A stretch of DNA of 64,000 bases from Rufibacter roseolus. Its GTDB lineage: Bacteria; Bacteroidota; Bacteroidia; Cytophagales; Hymenobacteraceae. The position numbers and the translations under genes were made by a program. Where the stretch lies: the NCBI RefSeq assembly GCF_017916365.1, contig NZ_JAFMSU010000001.1, forward strand, positions 1,889,028 to 1,953,027, written 5' to 3'. Shown one piece after another: positions 1-7,600 of the stretch. The notes under the pieces are model-generated. The model ran no database searches. It was not told the DNA's origin and saw nothing but the letters and a program-made list of their open reading frames with translations. Position 1 is the stretch's first letter, and each line of letters begins with the position of its first letter.

Positions 1-296
1 CAGAAGAGCCCCACCGGAACAAGCCAGAAATCAAAACCAGGCCTTTCCGTTGCCAGGGTTTGCGGCATTTGCCAGGTTTTTGAGAAGCTCTGGAGGGTCT
101 GGTAGATCTGTTGTTCCTTTTTGAAAAACCGGGTCAAGTCAATCAGCGGGAGCAAGGCGGGAACCACAAGGCCTGTCAGCAAAAACAGCCTATTGAGTTG
201 ATGGAACGTGGTTTGCCGCAACACCAGCCGGTAAGTGGCGTAGAACAAGGCCAGGCCCACGTTCACTTGCAGAAGATAGAGGAGAAGTGCTGGCAT
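1..296 (-). CDS. M56 family (BlaR1/MecR1-like) membrane metallopeptidase, N-terminal fragment
   Basis: Only the first 98 codons lie in the window; the frame stays open to base 1. It begins at the ATG at 296-294, one base after the stop of the BlaI-type repressor, so the two are almost certainly co-transcribed. The visible protein starts MPALLLYLLQVNVGLALFYA, a membrane helix, then YRLVLRQTTFH, a second hydrophobic stretch (LFLLTGLVVPALLPL) and a soluble segment, as in the N-terminus of BlaR1/MecR1 sensors. In that family a stimulus activates the zinc protease (HExxH, here outside the window), which leads to cleavage of the BlaI repressor. In Bacteroidota many such pairs control genes other than beta-lactamases. 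The assignment rests on the N-terminus and on the neighbour. Confidence 0.75.
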   Translation of the reverse strand, partial: MPALLLYLLQVNVGLALFYATYRLVLRQTTFHQLNRLFLLTGLVVPALLPLIDLTRFFKKEQQIYQTLQSFSKTWQMPQTLATERPGFDFWLVPVGLF

Positions 297-297
297 A

Positions 298-663
298 TCA
301 TTCAGACTTTTGGTTCTCAATCATGTCCATGATCTCTTTCAGTTCCTGCGGGCTGAGCTGTTTCTCCTTCACGAAGAACGCCACCAGCTCTTTGTAGGAG
401 TTCTGGAAGTAGTTGCCCACGAAGCCCTTCATGAACTTCTTCTTGTATTCCTCGGCTTTGATGAGCGGCGCGTAGCGGTAAGTATTGCCCAGTTTCTCGG
501 CCTGCACGAAGCCTTTCTTCTCCAGGTTCTTCACCGTAGAGGCTAGGGTGGTGTAAGGCGGTTTGGGCTCCGCAAGTTTGTCCAGGAAGTCCTTGATAAA
601 TCCGCCCTCCGTTTCCCAGATCACCTGCATGGCGTCCTCCTCCTGTTGTGTCAGTTTCTCCAT
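298..663 (-). CDS. BlaI/MecI/CopY-family transcriptional repressor
   Basis: 121 residues, the usual length of the family. The winged-helix DNA-binding part covers roughly residues 1-75 (MEKLTQQEEDAMQVIWETEG, then PYTTLASTVKNLEKKGFV as recognition helix and wing), followed by a helical dimerisation tail (SYKELVAFFVKEKQLSPQEL). Repressors of this family bind palindromic operators as dimers and are inactivated by proteolysis by their M56 partner, which follows directly downstream. Two identical-half-site dyads lie just upstream of the start (675-691 and 694-710), so autoregulation is likely. The target regulon cannot be read from the window; no beta-lactamase or penicillin-binding gene is adjacent. 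Confidence 0.93.
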   Translation of the reverse strand: MEKLTQQEEDAMQVIWETEGGFIKDFLDKLAEPKPPYTTLASTVKNLEKKGFVQAEKLGNTYRYAPLIKAEEYKKKFMKGFVGNYFQNSYKELVAFFVKEKQLSPQELKEIMDMIENQKSE

Positions 664-674
664 AGCTGCATTAT

Positions 675-691
675 TTACGACTGTTTCGTAA
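675..691. promoter_or_regulatory. BlaI-type operator dyad 1
   Basis: TTACGA-CTGTT-TCGTAA, a perfect 6-bp inverted repeat with a 5-bp spacer, 12 bp upstream of the BlaI start codon. BlaI/MecI proteins bind dyads of this general shape (TACA/TGTA in Gram-positives); TTACGA/TCGTAA would be this lineage's variant. Binding is inferred. Confidence 0.75.
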
Positions 692-693
692 TT

Positions 694-710
694 TTACGAA
701 AATTTCGTAA
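694..710. promoter_or_regulatory. BlaI-type operator dyad 2
   Basis: TTACGA-AAATT-TCGTAA, with the same half-sites and spacer as dyad 1 and a centre-to-centre distance of 19 bp, so two repressor dimers could sit side by side about two helical turns apart. Confidence 0.75.
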
Positions 711-748
711 TAAAGTATCATTTAAGGAGAAATATTTTTCAGCGGAAA

Positions 749-787
749 TGAAAAAGCCTCTTTCTGTGGTGGAAAGAGGCTTTTTCA
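749..787. terminator. Bidirectional hairpin terminator
   Basis: Stem AAAAAGCCTCTTTC / GAAAGAGGCTTTTT with an 8-base loop, flanked by A and T tracts so it can act on either strand. It lies upstream of the blaI operators and insulates them from read-through from the M14 gene. Confidence 0.8.
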
Positions 788-847
788 TTTGAAGTAAGAG
801 GTAAGCCAAAGCCTGGAATTCACCACCTTTAATCATCTCCCATATTT

Positions 848-934
848 GTCATCCTGAAAGGATCTTGTGTGCGAACCGTAATAGTGGCTGTTCTTTATCT
901 TTCTAGTTTGTCACCAAGATCTTTCCAAGATGAC
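848..934. repeat. Imperfect 19-bp inverted repeat element
   Basis: GTCATCCTGAAAGGATCTT (848-866) is repeated in inverse orientation at 916-934 with three mismatches, 49 bp apart. It resembles a small non-autonomous (MITE-like) element. No second copy was found in the window. Confidence 0.5.
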
Positions 935-954
935 AGAAGGGGAATAAGTAAGGG

Positions 955-991
955 CAAAAAAAGAACCCTAAAACCATTCAGGGTTTTAGGG
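955..991 (-). terminator. Terminator of the M14 carboxypeptidase gene
   Basis: On the minus strand a 10-bp stem (CCCTAAAACC / GGTTTTAGGG, plus-strand 966-975 and 982-991) is followed by TTCTTTTTTT, a typical intrinsic terminator 33 bases after the M14 stop codon. Its inner arm is shared with the 36-bp-type repeat at 983-1017. Confidence 0.75.
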
Positions 992-1017
992 CTCTTCTAC
1001 AAAAATCGGCTTAAAAC
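983..1017. repeat. 36-bp dyad family copy (35 bp)
   Basis: Arms GTTTTAGGGC and CGGCTTAAAAC around a TTCTACAAAAA centre. It starts inside the terminator hairpin of the M14 gene and ends 7 bp before its stop codon. One of about 32 copies in the window. Confidence 0.6.
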
Positions 1018-1023
1018 AAAGGA

Positions 1024-2775
1024 CTATTGCACCGGCAATGCCCCGCCTGTCCAGCGGGCAACCGGGTAGCGCATGTGGGTGTTCTCGTAGTGCGGGGTGT
1101 TGCGGTACACGAAGTTAAGTTGGGCCTGTGCACTTTTGGCCAGCGACGGGTCTTTGGCTTTGGCCTCTTCCAGGGCGGCTTTCAGTTTGGGGTCTTTCCG
1201 GAGGTAGTCCGCGGCAAGATCCTCGAACACGTAGGCTGAGAAATGCTCTTTCTGGCCCAGCATGGAGTCAAAGAAATTCCAGGCAAAATAAGAGTCCGGG
1301 GCTTGCGGCTCCAGGGTCTCCACCAGGAAACGGTTGCTCACCTGGTTCAGGTACACTAAGTAGTCGCCGGCGAAGTACTGGATGGGCTGCTGGATTTTAC
1401 GCACCTGCACATCGGTGTGCAGGTAGTGGCCCTCGTAGGGGCGCTGCCCGGTTTTGTAGTCGGTGATGTAGTAGGTTTCCGGGGTGAGGACGGTGTCTTT
1501 GCTCAGGCGCTTGAGTGCCACCTGGTTCTGCTGCAAGCGCTCAACCACCTCGGTCCAGGCCTGGGGAATAATATAGGCTACGGGTTTTGTAACGGTGAGT
1601 GTGGGCTTGAACGTGTCAAAGAACTTCACGGGGCGGGTGAACGGCGCCTTACGGTCATAGTACAGGCGCTCCAGACCGGAGACTTCGCTGGCTTTGTATT
1701 TGGCCTCAAAGCCTTTGAAGTTGATGGTTTCTACCTGGTTGGTATCGGGTTCCCAGTTCAAGACAAACTGCTGTTGGGTAAGCAAAGCGGCGCGGTCCTG
1801 CTGGCGGGCAGTTTGGATAGCCTTTCCGTTTTTGGCGGTGTAATCAAGGAACTCCAACATGAGGTCATAGGTAGAGGCCACGCGCTTGTCAAAGGCCTTG
1901 AGCATGTGCGTCTCGGGGATGAAACCCAGGGTCTGGAAAAGGGTGGTGTAGCCGCTGGCGTAGCGGGGCAGGTCGGCGAAGCCAAAGATGCCGGTCTCGG
2001 GCGTCTCGCCGCGGGAATTAACGTAAGGCACCAGCGGCCATTTGCGTTTCTCCATGCCTTTATAGAGCGCCGGAATCATCTGTTTTTTCAAAAGCGTGCC
2101 CAAAGCGCCGCCCAGTTTGTTGTGCTGCGTGGGGATGAGCGTCATGGTGTACTGGTAATCGGCGCCGTTGCTGGTGTGGTTGTCCACGAACACCTCAGGG
2201 TCCCAGGTCCGGAAAATGGTGGCGAAGGTCCTGGCGTTTTTGGAGTCTTCCTTGATGAAATCGCGGTTCAGGTCCAGGTTGCGGGAATTGCCCCTAAAAC
2301 CGTAGCTCTCGGGTCCGTTCTGGTTTGTGCGGGAATGGCTGTTGCGGTTCAGGGCGCCGCCCACGTTGTAAATGGGGATGATCACCAACACCGTGTTGTC
2401 CAGTTGCGCGCGCAGTTTCTTGTTCTGCACCAGGTCACGGGCCAACATCATGGTGGCATCAATGCCCTCAGGCTCACCCGGGTGGATGCCGTTTTGCACC
2501 AGTAGCACCGTCTTACCCTTCCGGTGGATGGATTGCGGGTCGAAGTCGCCGTCGGTGGAGATGACCACGGTGTGCAAGGGTTTGCCTACATCGGTCATGC
2601 CCACGGGTGTCATCTTGATCTCGGGATAGGCCTCGTCTAGGCGCTGGTAATAATCAATGCACTCCTGGTAAGTGGCGGTCTGGTTGCGGTTGCTTTTCTC
2701 AAAAGGGGTGCGCCAGTCGGGTGCCGGCGCCGGGGACAGCAGGGTGCTAAGGGTAGCAAACAGGGTTAAGAGCAT
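1024..2775 (-). CDS. Secreted M14-family zinc carboxypeptidase
   Basis: 583 residues with a short hydrophobic N-terminus (MLLTLFATLSTLLSPAPAPD) fitting export. The M14 fold is shown by the zinc ligands H98 and E101 in NGIHPGEPEG and the third ligand H200 in VDNHTSNG, plus GNSRNLDLNRDF (165-173), which supplies the substrate-carboxylate Arg/Asn residues. These enzymes remove C-terminal residues or cleave peptidoglycan peptides; the substrate here is not readable. The roughly 250-residue C-terminal part beyond the catalytic domain has no motif that I recognise. It is a single gene with its own terminator downstream (955-991). Confidence 0.88.
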   Translation of the reverse strand: MLLTLFATLSTLLSPAPAPDWRTPFEKSNRNQTATYQECIDYYQRLDEAYPEIKMTPVGMTDVGKPLHTVVISTDGDFDPQSIHRKGKTVLLVQNGIHPGEPEGIDATMMLARDLVQNKKLRAQLDNTVLVIIPIYNVGGALNRNSHSRTNQNGPESYGFRGNSRNLDLNRDFIKEDSKNARTFATIFRTWDPEVFVDNHTSNGADYQYTMTLIPTQHNKLGGALGTLLKKQMIPALYKGMEKRKWPLVPYVNSRGETPETGIFGFADLPRYASGYTTLFQTLGFIPETHMLKAFDKRVASTYDLMLEFLDYTAKNGKAIQTARQQDRAALLTQQQFVLNWEPDTNQVETINFKGFEAKYKASEVSGLERLYYDRKAPFTRPVKFFDTFKPTLTVTKPVAYIIPQAWTEVVERLQQNQVALKRLSKDTVLTPETYYITDYKTGQRPYEGHYLHTDVQVRKIQQPIQYFAGDYLVYLNQVSNRFLVETLEPQAPDSYFAWNFFDSMLGQKEHFSAYVFEDLAADYLRKDPKLKAALEEAKAKDPSLAKSAQAQLNFVYRNTPHYENTHMRYPVARWTGGALPVQ

Positions 2776-2911
2776 GTGGGTTAACGCGAGGTAAATGAAG
2801 CGGTAATGTTAGCCATTCTGCGGGAGAAAAGGAAAATAGCCCCCAGATTGTGGGCTTCCTCAGAAGTAGCGTTTCATTTCTAACCCAAGCTGCAGTTTGC
2901 CGAAGTCATCT

Positions 2912-3343
2912 TTAATTAAGGCCGTTTGCTAGAGCATCCGCTCTGTCCTCTTTCACGAAAGTTGGCTCTTTATAATCACCATTGCTGTTTTTTAAAACAT
3001 TCCGCTCATAGACAACAGGCTCGCCTTTGTACTTATCTATTTCCTTAAGATTGATGGTGATAGTATCGTGAACCTTATTCCTGAAATCCGGGCAAAGGAT
3101 GAGGAGCTTATCCTCATAAACCTCTATATCCTCTATGTAAGGGGATGAATATGATTCAAAAATTAATTCTTTACTATTTTCTTCTCCTTCAGAGAAATTA
3201 ATAAGCCACCTGTAGGAAGAAGTGGCACCTCCGTCCAGAACTTCCCAGGTGATTCTGTTGCCGTTCCAGTTAGCTTCTTTTAGCACACGAGGCTCACTAC
3301 ATGATATTAGCAATCCTGAAATCCACAGATACTTTAATTTCAT
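2912..3343 (-). CDS. Small lipoprotein of unknown function
   Basis: 143 residues. The N-terminus MKLKYLWISGLLISCSEP is a short lipoprotein signal with lipobox LISC (C15). The mature part is hydrophilic, rich in Glu, Asp and Tyr, with no recognised domain; alternating hydrophobic stretches (ITWEVLDGG, KLLILCPDF) suggest a small beta fold. Base composition is clearly more AT-rich than the neighbouring genes and codon choice is relaxed, which suggests recent acquisition or weak selection. The DoxX gene lies upstream on the same strand but 106 bp away, and a decayed 36-bp repeat lies between them. Confidence 0.7.
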   Translation of the reverse strand: MKLKYLWISGLLISCSEPRVLKEANWNGNRITWEVLDGGATSSYRWLINFSEGEENSKELIFESYSSPYIEDIEVYEDKLLILCPDFRNKVHDTITINLKEIDKYKGEPVVYERNVLKNSNGDYKEPTFVKEDRADALANGLN

Positions 3344-3385
3344 AGTTTCCTTTTACAGCCAACTACCAGATAGTTCAGACTAGTT

Positions 3386-3421
3386 ATTTAATGCCCATTT
3401 TCCCAAAACCGCGCCCGAAAC
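3386..3421. repeat. 36-bp dyad family copy, degenerate
   Basis: Spacing is preserved (TTTAATGCCCATTTTCCC then AAAACCGCGCCCGAAAC), but the outer arm pairing is largely lost. It lies between the DoxX stop and the upstream side of the small lipoprotein gene. Confidence 0.4.
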
Positions 3422-3449
3422 AGATAATCGGCCAAAGTCCATGTACTTT

Positions 3450-3890
3450 TTAGTACAGCCGGTTTTTGGAGGCGTTGCCCAGTAACTTCTCATCCAGGCT
3501 GTAGCGGCCGGGGCCAATGAAAAAGAGGCTTAAGAAAAGAATTGCCATCTCCAGCGCGTGCGAGGCCCCGTTGATGCCCTCGCCGGCGGTAAAATGGTGG
3601 ATGGAGGCCATGACCATGGTAATGAACAGCAGCACTAAGATGGGCCGGAAAAGCAGACCCAGCATGAGGAACAACCCGCCCACGGTCTCGGCGAAAGCCG
3701 CCATGAACCCGAAGAAAGTGGCGCCCGAGGTGATGCCAACATTGGCCATGGCCGCACCTACCATGGCCCACATTTCCTTGCCACCCGTGATCTTGGGCCA
3801 GCCGTGCAGAATAAACATAAACCCGATGCCGATGCGGAGCAGCAAAAGACCCGCGTGTTGGTAAGGATAATAATTGCGCAAAGGAGCCAT
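3450..3890 (-). CDS. DoxX-family membrane protein
   Basis: 146 residues from the ATG at 3890 (MAPLRNYYPY). A longer reading from 4061 would add a basic, non-conserved leader and cross the upstream divergent promoter, so the internal start is preferred. Four hydrophobic helices are visible, with the family hallmarks LRIGIGFMFILHGWPKI, FAETVGGLFLMLGLL and GASHALEMAILFLSLFFIGPG followed by the typical RYSLDEKL end. DoxX/YphA-like proteins are inner-membrane proteins of uncertain biochemical role, linked in some bacteria to quinone or redox-stress physiology. The neighbours give no functional clue. Confidence 0.85.
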   Translation of the reverse strand: MAPLRNYYPYQHAGLLLLRIGIGFMFILHGWPKITGGKEMWAMVGAAMANVGITSGATFFGFMAAFAETVGGLFLMLGLLFRPILVLLFITMVMASIHHFTAGEGINGASHALEMAILFLSLFFIGPGRYSLDEKLLGNASKNRLY

Positions 3891-4084
3891 GGTTAAAAAC
3901 AGATTAGGGGGTATCAGTTTTTGAATCGGTTTTACGAAAGAAAAGGAAAAACAGCGAAAGTTAGCCCGGCGGGTGCAACCCCCAGGCAATTCAGCTGTCT
4001 GTAGAGTAGAAAGGTTCCTGTCGCGCAGCCGCCTTTGGTCAACCTCATGTGTCAGAATCAACCCAACCTTTAACTTTTACCGCC

Positions 4085-4900
4085 ATGACTAAAAGATTAA
4101 CCCACCTGCTGTTACTGTTTTTCTTGCTACCTGCCCTGACCTGGGCCCAGACCTCTGTTCCTGCCGCTGAGATTATAGCCAAAATCAACCGCGGCGAGGC
4201 CGTTTCTTACCAGAATGCCACCATCACCGGCGACCTTGACCTGACCCAACTGCAGAATAAAACCTCTAAGCAGCAAGAGGGCGGAGGCAAACATGACAGC
4301 AAAGTATACACCAGCACGGTGACCGCCCCGGTTTCCTTTACCAACTGCACCTTCCAAGGTAATGTGCTGGCCTACTATAACCCCAACAGCATAGACGGCG
4401 ACGGCGTTAAAGTGAACCTGCAGAAGGGGAAAGACGAGGTCTACAATACCAATTTTGAGAAAGACGTGCGCTTTGAGAAATGCACCTTTGAGAAACGCAG
4501 CGCCTTCAAATACTCTGTTTTCAAGGAGGATGTCTCTTTTGCCGGCAGCACCTTCCAGCGCGAGGCGCTTTTCAAATACAGCAAATTCAACGGGAAAATA
4601 GATTTCGCCAAGGCCAGATTCAACGAAGTAGCCAACTTCAAATACGTGAATTTCCCGGCCAAGGCAGATTTCAAAGGCGCCTCCTTCAATGAAGAGGCCG
4701 ATTTCAAATACGCCTCTTTCCCGCAGGGCGGCGACTTCCAGAACGCGGTGTTCAACAGCCTGGCCAACTTCAAATACGCCAAACTCTCAGACCCCATGCA
4801 GTGGAAAGGCGCCTCGTTCAAAGGCAGCCAGGACCTCAAGTACGCCTCCTTGAACCAGAAGTCTTTCAGTGCCGCGGCGCTGCAGGAAAGAATCAAGTAA
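4085..4900 (+). CDS. Exported pentapeptide-repeat-like protein
   Basis: 271 residues from the ATG at 4085; an upstream ATG at 4049 would put 12 extra residues before a clear signal peptide (MTKRLTHLLLLFFLLPALTW then AQT). From about residue 130 the protein is built of near-20-residue units with an F at regular spacing, such as VRFEKCTFEK, AFKYSVFKED, LFKYSKFNGK, NFKYVNFPAK and DFKYASFPQG. This is an F-centred variant of the right-handed pentapeptide-repeat beta-helix. The repeats account for about half the protein. Function is unknown; export points to a periplasmic or cell-surface structural role. Confidence 0.75.
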   Translation: MTKRLTHLLLLFFLLPALTWAQTSVPAAEIIAKINRGEAVSYQNATITGDLDLTQLQNKTSKQQEGGGKHDSKVYTSTVTAPVSFTNCTFQGNVLAYYNPNSIDGDGVKVNLQKGKDEVYNTNFEKDVRFEKCTFEKRSAFKYSVFKEDVSFAGSTFQREALFKYSKFNGKIDFAKARFNEVANFKYVNFPAKADFKGASFNEEADFKYASFPQGGDFQNAVFNSLANFKYAKLSDPMQWKGASFKGSQDLKYASLNQKSFSAAALQERIK

Positions 4901-4920
4901 CCTGTCGGCACTTGAAATCC

Positions 4921-4956
4921 GTTTTAAGCCTCTTTTTAGAAAACCGGCCTTAAAAC
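4921..4956. repeat. 36-bp dyad family copy
   Basis: Arms GTTTTAAGCC and GGCCTTAAAAC, 20 bp after the stop of the pentapeptide-like gene and 9 bp before the large terminator at 4966-5025. Confidence 0.75.
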
Positions 4957-4965
4957 AGCCATAAG

Positions 4966-5025
4966 AAAAGCCTGTCAAACAGAAGGGCCTGCAGTGGTGC
5001 AGGCCCTTCTGTTTGACAGGCTTTT
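4966..5025. terminator. Bidirectional terminator with perfect 28-bp stem
   Basis: The 28 bases at 4966-4993 (starting AAAAGCCTGTCAAACAG) pair perfectly with 4998-5025 around a GTGG loop, with A/T ends for both directions. It separates two convergent genes. Confidence 0.9.
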
Positions 5026-5045
5026 GCCTTTGTTCAGGAGTAACC

Positions 5046-5768
5046 TTAGTAGAGCATCACCCCGGAAACAAGCGTGGAGTTAGGCACATCGTTCACCTTC
5101 AACTTGGCCCACCGCTGCGACGGTATACCCCGCATGTCCAGCACGAAACTGATTTTGGCATCCTCTGAGATGGCCACAAAGCCGATCTCGCCGGGCGCCA
5201 CGCTGGTGATCTTGAAGTTCTCTTTCACGTCTCTGAACGTACTGCCAATACCCACGCCGCTCTGGCTCTTGAAGGCGGGGTTCAGGACCGTGATACGGGA
5301 TACCTTGCAGGCCGTGCCGGCGCATTCCTGTTCCACACGCAGATCTGGGCGATGGCGCTCGCCCAGCACCTCGTAGGCCGCCGTGGTATTGCCTTCTATG
5401 GAGTGTTCAATGGACCGGAGCTTTGTCTCACCGTAGACTTTTTTCAATTCATCTATAGACATCCCAATCTTCACCCGACCGGCCTGGCCGCTTTGCAAGG
5501 TAAGGTTGAAGAGCGGATTGGCAGCCGAAGGCGGTGTAGAAGCCGTGGAAGGTGCGCCGGGCAGTGGTTCCTCAGTCATTGGCTCAGAGGCAGCGGGGGC
5601 AGGAGTGGCACCGTCGGGGCTCTGGGTTGCTGCTTCACCCGCCTCAGTTGATACATCGCCAGCGGCTTCTTCTAACTGCGTCTCGTTATTGTCTTGCGCG
5701 TTGGAGGCATCTTGCTTGCAGGACGCCAGCGCCAACAGCGTCCCGAACAGTAGGATTGTCTTTTTCAT
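5046..5768 (-). CDS. Lipoprotein of unknown function
   Basis: 240 residues from the ATG at 5768 (MKKTILLFGTLLALASCKQD); an in-frame ATG two codons upstream is also possible. Lipobox LASC marks lipid attachment. A low-complexity linker rich in Ala, Thr, Pro, Ser and Glu (about residues 20-85) leads to a C-terminal domain containing GQAGRVKIGMSIDELKKVYG, a motif found in several uncharacterised lipoprotein families with an SmpA/BamE-like start. Possible intramolecular disulfide Cys residues occur in QECAGTACKV. It shares a terminator with the convergent upstream gene and is divergent to surE. Confidence 0.75.
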   Translation of the reverse strand: MKKTILLFGTLLALASCKQDASNAQDNNETQLEEAAGDVSTEAGEAATQSPDGATPAPAASEPMTEEPLPGAPSTASTPPSAANPLFNLTLQSGQAGRVKIGMSIDELKKVYGETKLRSIEHSIEGNTTAAYEVLGERHRPDLRVEQECAGTACKVSRITVLNPAFKSQSGVGIGSTFRDVKENFKITSVAPGEIGFVAISEDAKISFVLDMRGIPSQRWAKLKVNDVPNSTLVSGVMLY

Positions 5769-5899
5769 AGCCATTCAAGTTTCGTACAACATAATTAACG
5801 TTTCTTCCTGCAGAACGCAAGCGTTTGCACCAATTGCGCTATTTCAATTTGCCTGTGGTGCGTATACAGACTAATTTGGCTCCAAACTATGAACTGACT

Positions 5900-6733
5900 A
5901 TGGAGAAGAAACCCTTAATTTTAGTTTCTAACGATGACGGAATCACCGCGCCCGGTATTCATACGCTGGTAAAGGTGATGCAGAAGATAGGCGAGGTAGT
6001 GGTAGTGGCACCAGACGGGCCGCAGAGTGGCATGGGGCACGCCATCACCATCGGTAACACCCTTAGATTGGATAAGTCGCTGGCATTTGATGAGGTGGAA
6101 TCTTACGAGTGCTCCGGCACCCCCGCCGACTGCGTGAAGCTGGCCAAGCACCACGTGCTCAAGAACCGCAAGCCAGACCTGGTGGTGAGCGGTATCAACC
6201 ACGGCTCCAACTCCAGCATCAGCGTGCTGTACTCTGGTACCATGTCGGCGGCCATTGAGGCAGCCATTGAGGGCCTGCCCGCCATTGGCTTCTCGCTCTG
6301 CGACTACGGCCATGACATTGACTTCTCGCACACCGAGGAATACGTAGAGCTGATCACGCGCCAGGCGCTGGAGTTCGGGATTCCGGCCGGCGTGGCCCTG
6401 AACGTGAATTTCCCCAAGAAGTCTGAGAAGCCTATTGCGGGCATCAAGGTTTGCCGCCAGGCCCGCGCCAAATGGGAAGAAGAGTTTGATGAGCGCAAAG
6501 ACCCGCATGGCCGCGTGTATTTCTGGCTCACCGGTAATTTCGTGAACCATGACAAAGGCGAAGACACTGATGAGGCCGCCCTGGCCCAGAACTATGTTTC
6601 CGTAGTGCCCTGCCAGTTTGATATGACCTCCAACTACGCCATTACGGTGCTCAACAATGAATGGAACCTGAACCCCGAGGCCGAGCCCGCGGTAAGCTCC
6701 AAATCCTTGGAAAGCGGCCGCGCCGAAGGCTGA
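5900..6733 (+). CDS. surE: 5'/3'-nucleotidase SurE
   Basis: 277 residues from ATG 5900 (MEKKPLILVSNDDGITAPGI); an upstream ATG at 5825 would add an untypical leader. SurE removes phosphate from nucleoside monophosphates using a divalent metal. Metal ligands are visible in SNDDGI (D12, D13), in the Ser of PDGPQSGMGHA, and in the Asn of SGINHGSNSS. The YSGTMSAAIEAAIEGLPAIG segment is also diagnostic. The C-terminal tail after VLNNEW (about 20 residues, EPAVSSKSLESGR) is longer than in most homologues and probably disordered. Monocistronic. Confidence 0.95.
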   Translation: MEKKPLILVSNDDGITAPGIHTLVKVMQKIGEVVVVAPDGPQSGMGHAITIGNTLRLDKSLAFDEVESYECSGTPADCVKLAKHHVLKNRKPDLVVSGINHGSNSSISVLYSGTMSAAIEAAIEGLPAIGFSLCDYGHDIDFSHTEEYVELITRQALEFGIPAGVALNVNFPKKSEKPIAGIKVCRQARAKWEEEFDERKDPHGRVYFWLTGNFVNHDKGEDTDEAALAQNYVSVVPCQFDMTSNYAITVLNNEWNLNPEAEPAVSSKSLESGRAEG

Positions 6734-6736
6734 TCC

Positions 6737-6772
6737 GTTTCAAGCCCAGTTTCAACAAATAAGCCCTATTCC
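6737..6772. repeat. 36-bp dyad family copy, degenerate
   Basis: Starts GTTTCAAGCCCAGTTTC directly after the surE stop. The right arm has decayed, but the overall spacing fits the family. Confidence 0.4.
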
Positions 6773-6837
6773 GGGCTTGTTTGTTTACGGCCTCTTCTGC
6801 ATCCATCTAATAAGTGGTGACAGCCGGAAGAGCATAA

Positions 6838-6870
6838 AAAAGCCTTTCTGTTACTGGCAGAAAGGCTTTT
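6838..6870. terminator. Bidirectional hairpin terminator
   Basis: Stem AAAAGCCTTTCTG / CAGAAAGGCTTTT with a 7-base loop, flanked by A and T tracts, between the convergent surE and the 98-residue gene. Confidence 0.85.
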
Positions 6871-6894
6871 CACGAAATATGTATTCTGCAGAAA

Positions 6895-7191
6895 CTACGC
6901 CTGCTGCGCGATTTTCTTTTTGTTGAATTTCTCAATAGGGCCGTACTGTGCTTTCTTGATGGTGATGCCTGCTACGCGCAGTTGCACTTCCACTGGCGCC
7001 AGCTTTTTGGTGAAATCAGAAGAAACCACTTTGCCGTAGAATTCTTTCGCCTCTTTGGATTCACCTTTCTCAAAAGAGTGGGTAGACAGCTTCTTGGTGA
7101 TAGGCAAACCCGGGATCACCTGATAGGTAGTGGTCACCACCTCATAAGAAGGCAGAAAGGGTTTAATGGCTTTTTTGAGTAAACGTTTCAT
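6895..7191 (-). CDS. Conserved-looking small basic protein, unknown function
   Basis: 98 residues, very Lys-rich (MKRLLKKAIKPFLPSYEV... FNKKKIAQQA), no signal peptide or membrane helix. No domain recognised. The coding assignment is supported by codon usage like its neighbours, a clean terminator directly downstream and a -7 type promoter box (TATCTTTG, minus strand, 7241-7234) about 43 bp upstream of the start. It probably acts in the cytoplasm; the basic character would suit nucleic-acid or ribosome association, but that is speculation. Confidence 0.65.
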   Translation of the reverse strand: MKRLLKKAIKPFLPSYEVVTTTYQVIPGLPITKKLSTHSFEKGESKEAKEFYGKVVSSDFTKKLAPVEVQLRVAGITIKKAQYGPIEKFNKKKIAQQA

Positions 7192-7500
7192 GCAATAATA
7201 GTATTAAATAAGAGGGTTTAGTAGAGCGTAAGACAAAGATAGACTTTCTTTAGTTCTCTTGATAGCCAGCCCCTGCATCTTTTTAGGCAATTCTGCCAAA
7301 GAGTATAAATGTACCATTGTTAAGAAAGTTTAAAACACCAAAGTCTGCGAAATGAGCAGCTTTTTAATGGCAAGTGATTGGATAAAAGGTGTTTTATCAT
7401 TTAAAGAGATGGGTAAAGTTTAACTGGACTTTTCAATGATTGGTTGAGATTACTTTTCTGCTTCCCGGTAACCGGTAAAGGAAATTCTTACCTCAGCCTT

Positions 7501-7536
7501 GTTTCTTCACTGATTTTGAGAAATCGGCATAAAAAC
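7501..7536. repeat. 36-bp dyad family copy
   Basis: Right arm GAAATCGGCATAAAAAC is recognisable and the left arm (GTTTCTTCAC) has decayed. It abuts the S8 terminator, sharing the A-tract. Confidence 0.5.
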
Positions 7537-7575
7537 AGAGCGGCCTCTGATTGTTAGATCAGAGGCCGCTCTGTT
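7534..7575 (-). terminator. Terminator of the S8 protease gene
   Basis: 18-bp stem (AACAGAGCGGCCTCTGAT / ATCAGAGGCCGCTCTGTT) with a 6-base loop; on the minus strand it is followed by a run of five T. Confidence 0.9.
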
Positions 7576-7600
7576 TGGTTATTGCTTTCCAGACGGTAGC

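Larger units (their letters stand above)
7192..7600. other. 409-bp intergenic region
   Basis: Holds the likely promoter of the 98-residue gene (TATCTTTG box on the minus strand at 7241-7234), an AT-rich stretch without recognisable sequence (about 7260-7480), a decayed 36-bp repeat (7501-7536) and the terminator of the S8 protease gene (7534-7575). No coding potential was seen. Confidence 0.6.

Noticed and set aside
298..663. Beta-lactam resistance locus
   Set aside because: The BlaI/M56 pair alone is not evidence of a beta-lactamase; no such gene lies next to it, and these pairs have other targets in Bacteroidota.
1417..2505. 362-codon plus-strand frame opposite the M14 gene
   Set aside because: Shadow of the carboxypeptidase gene, whose zinc motifs are intact on the other strand.
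3891..4061. N-terminal extension of the DoxX protein
   Set aside because: The added residues are basic and without family likeness, and they run into the region upstream of the divergent pentapeptide-like gene; the ATG at 3890 gives the normal DoxX length.
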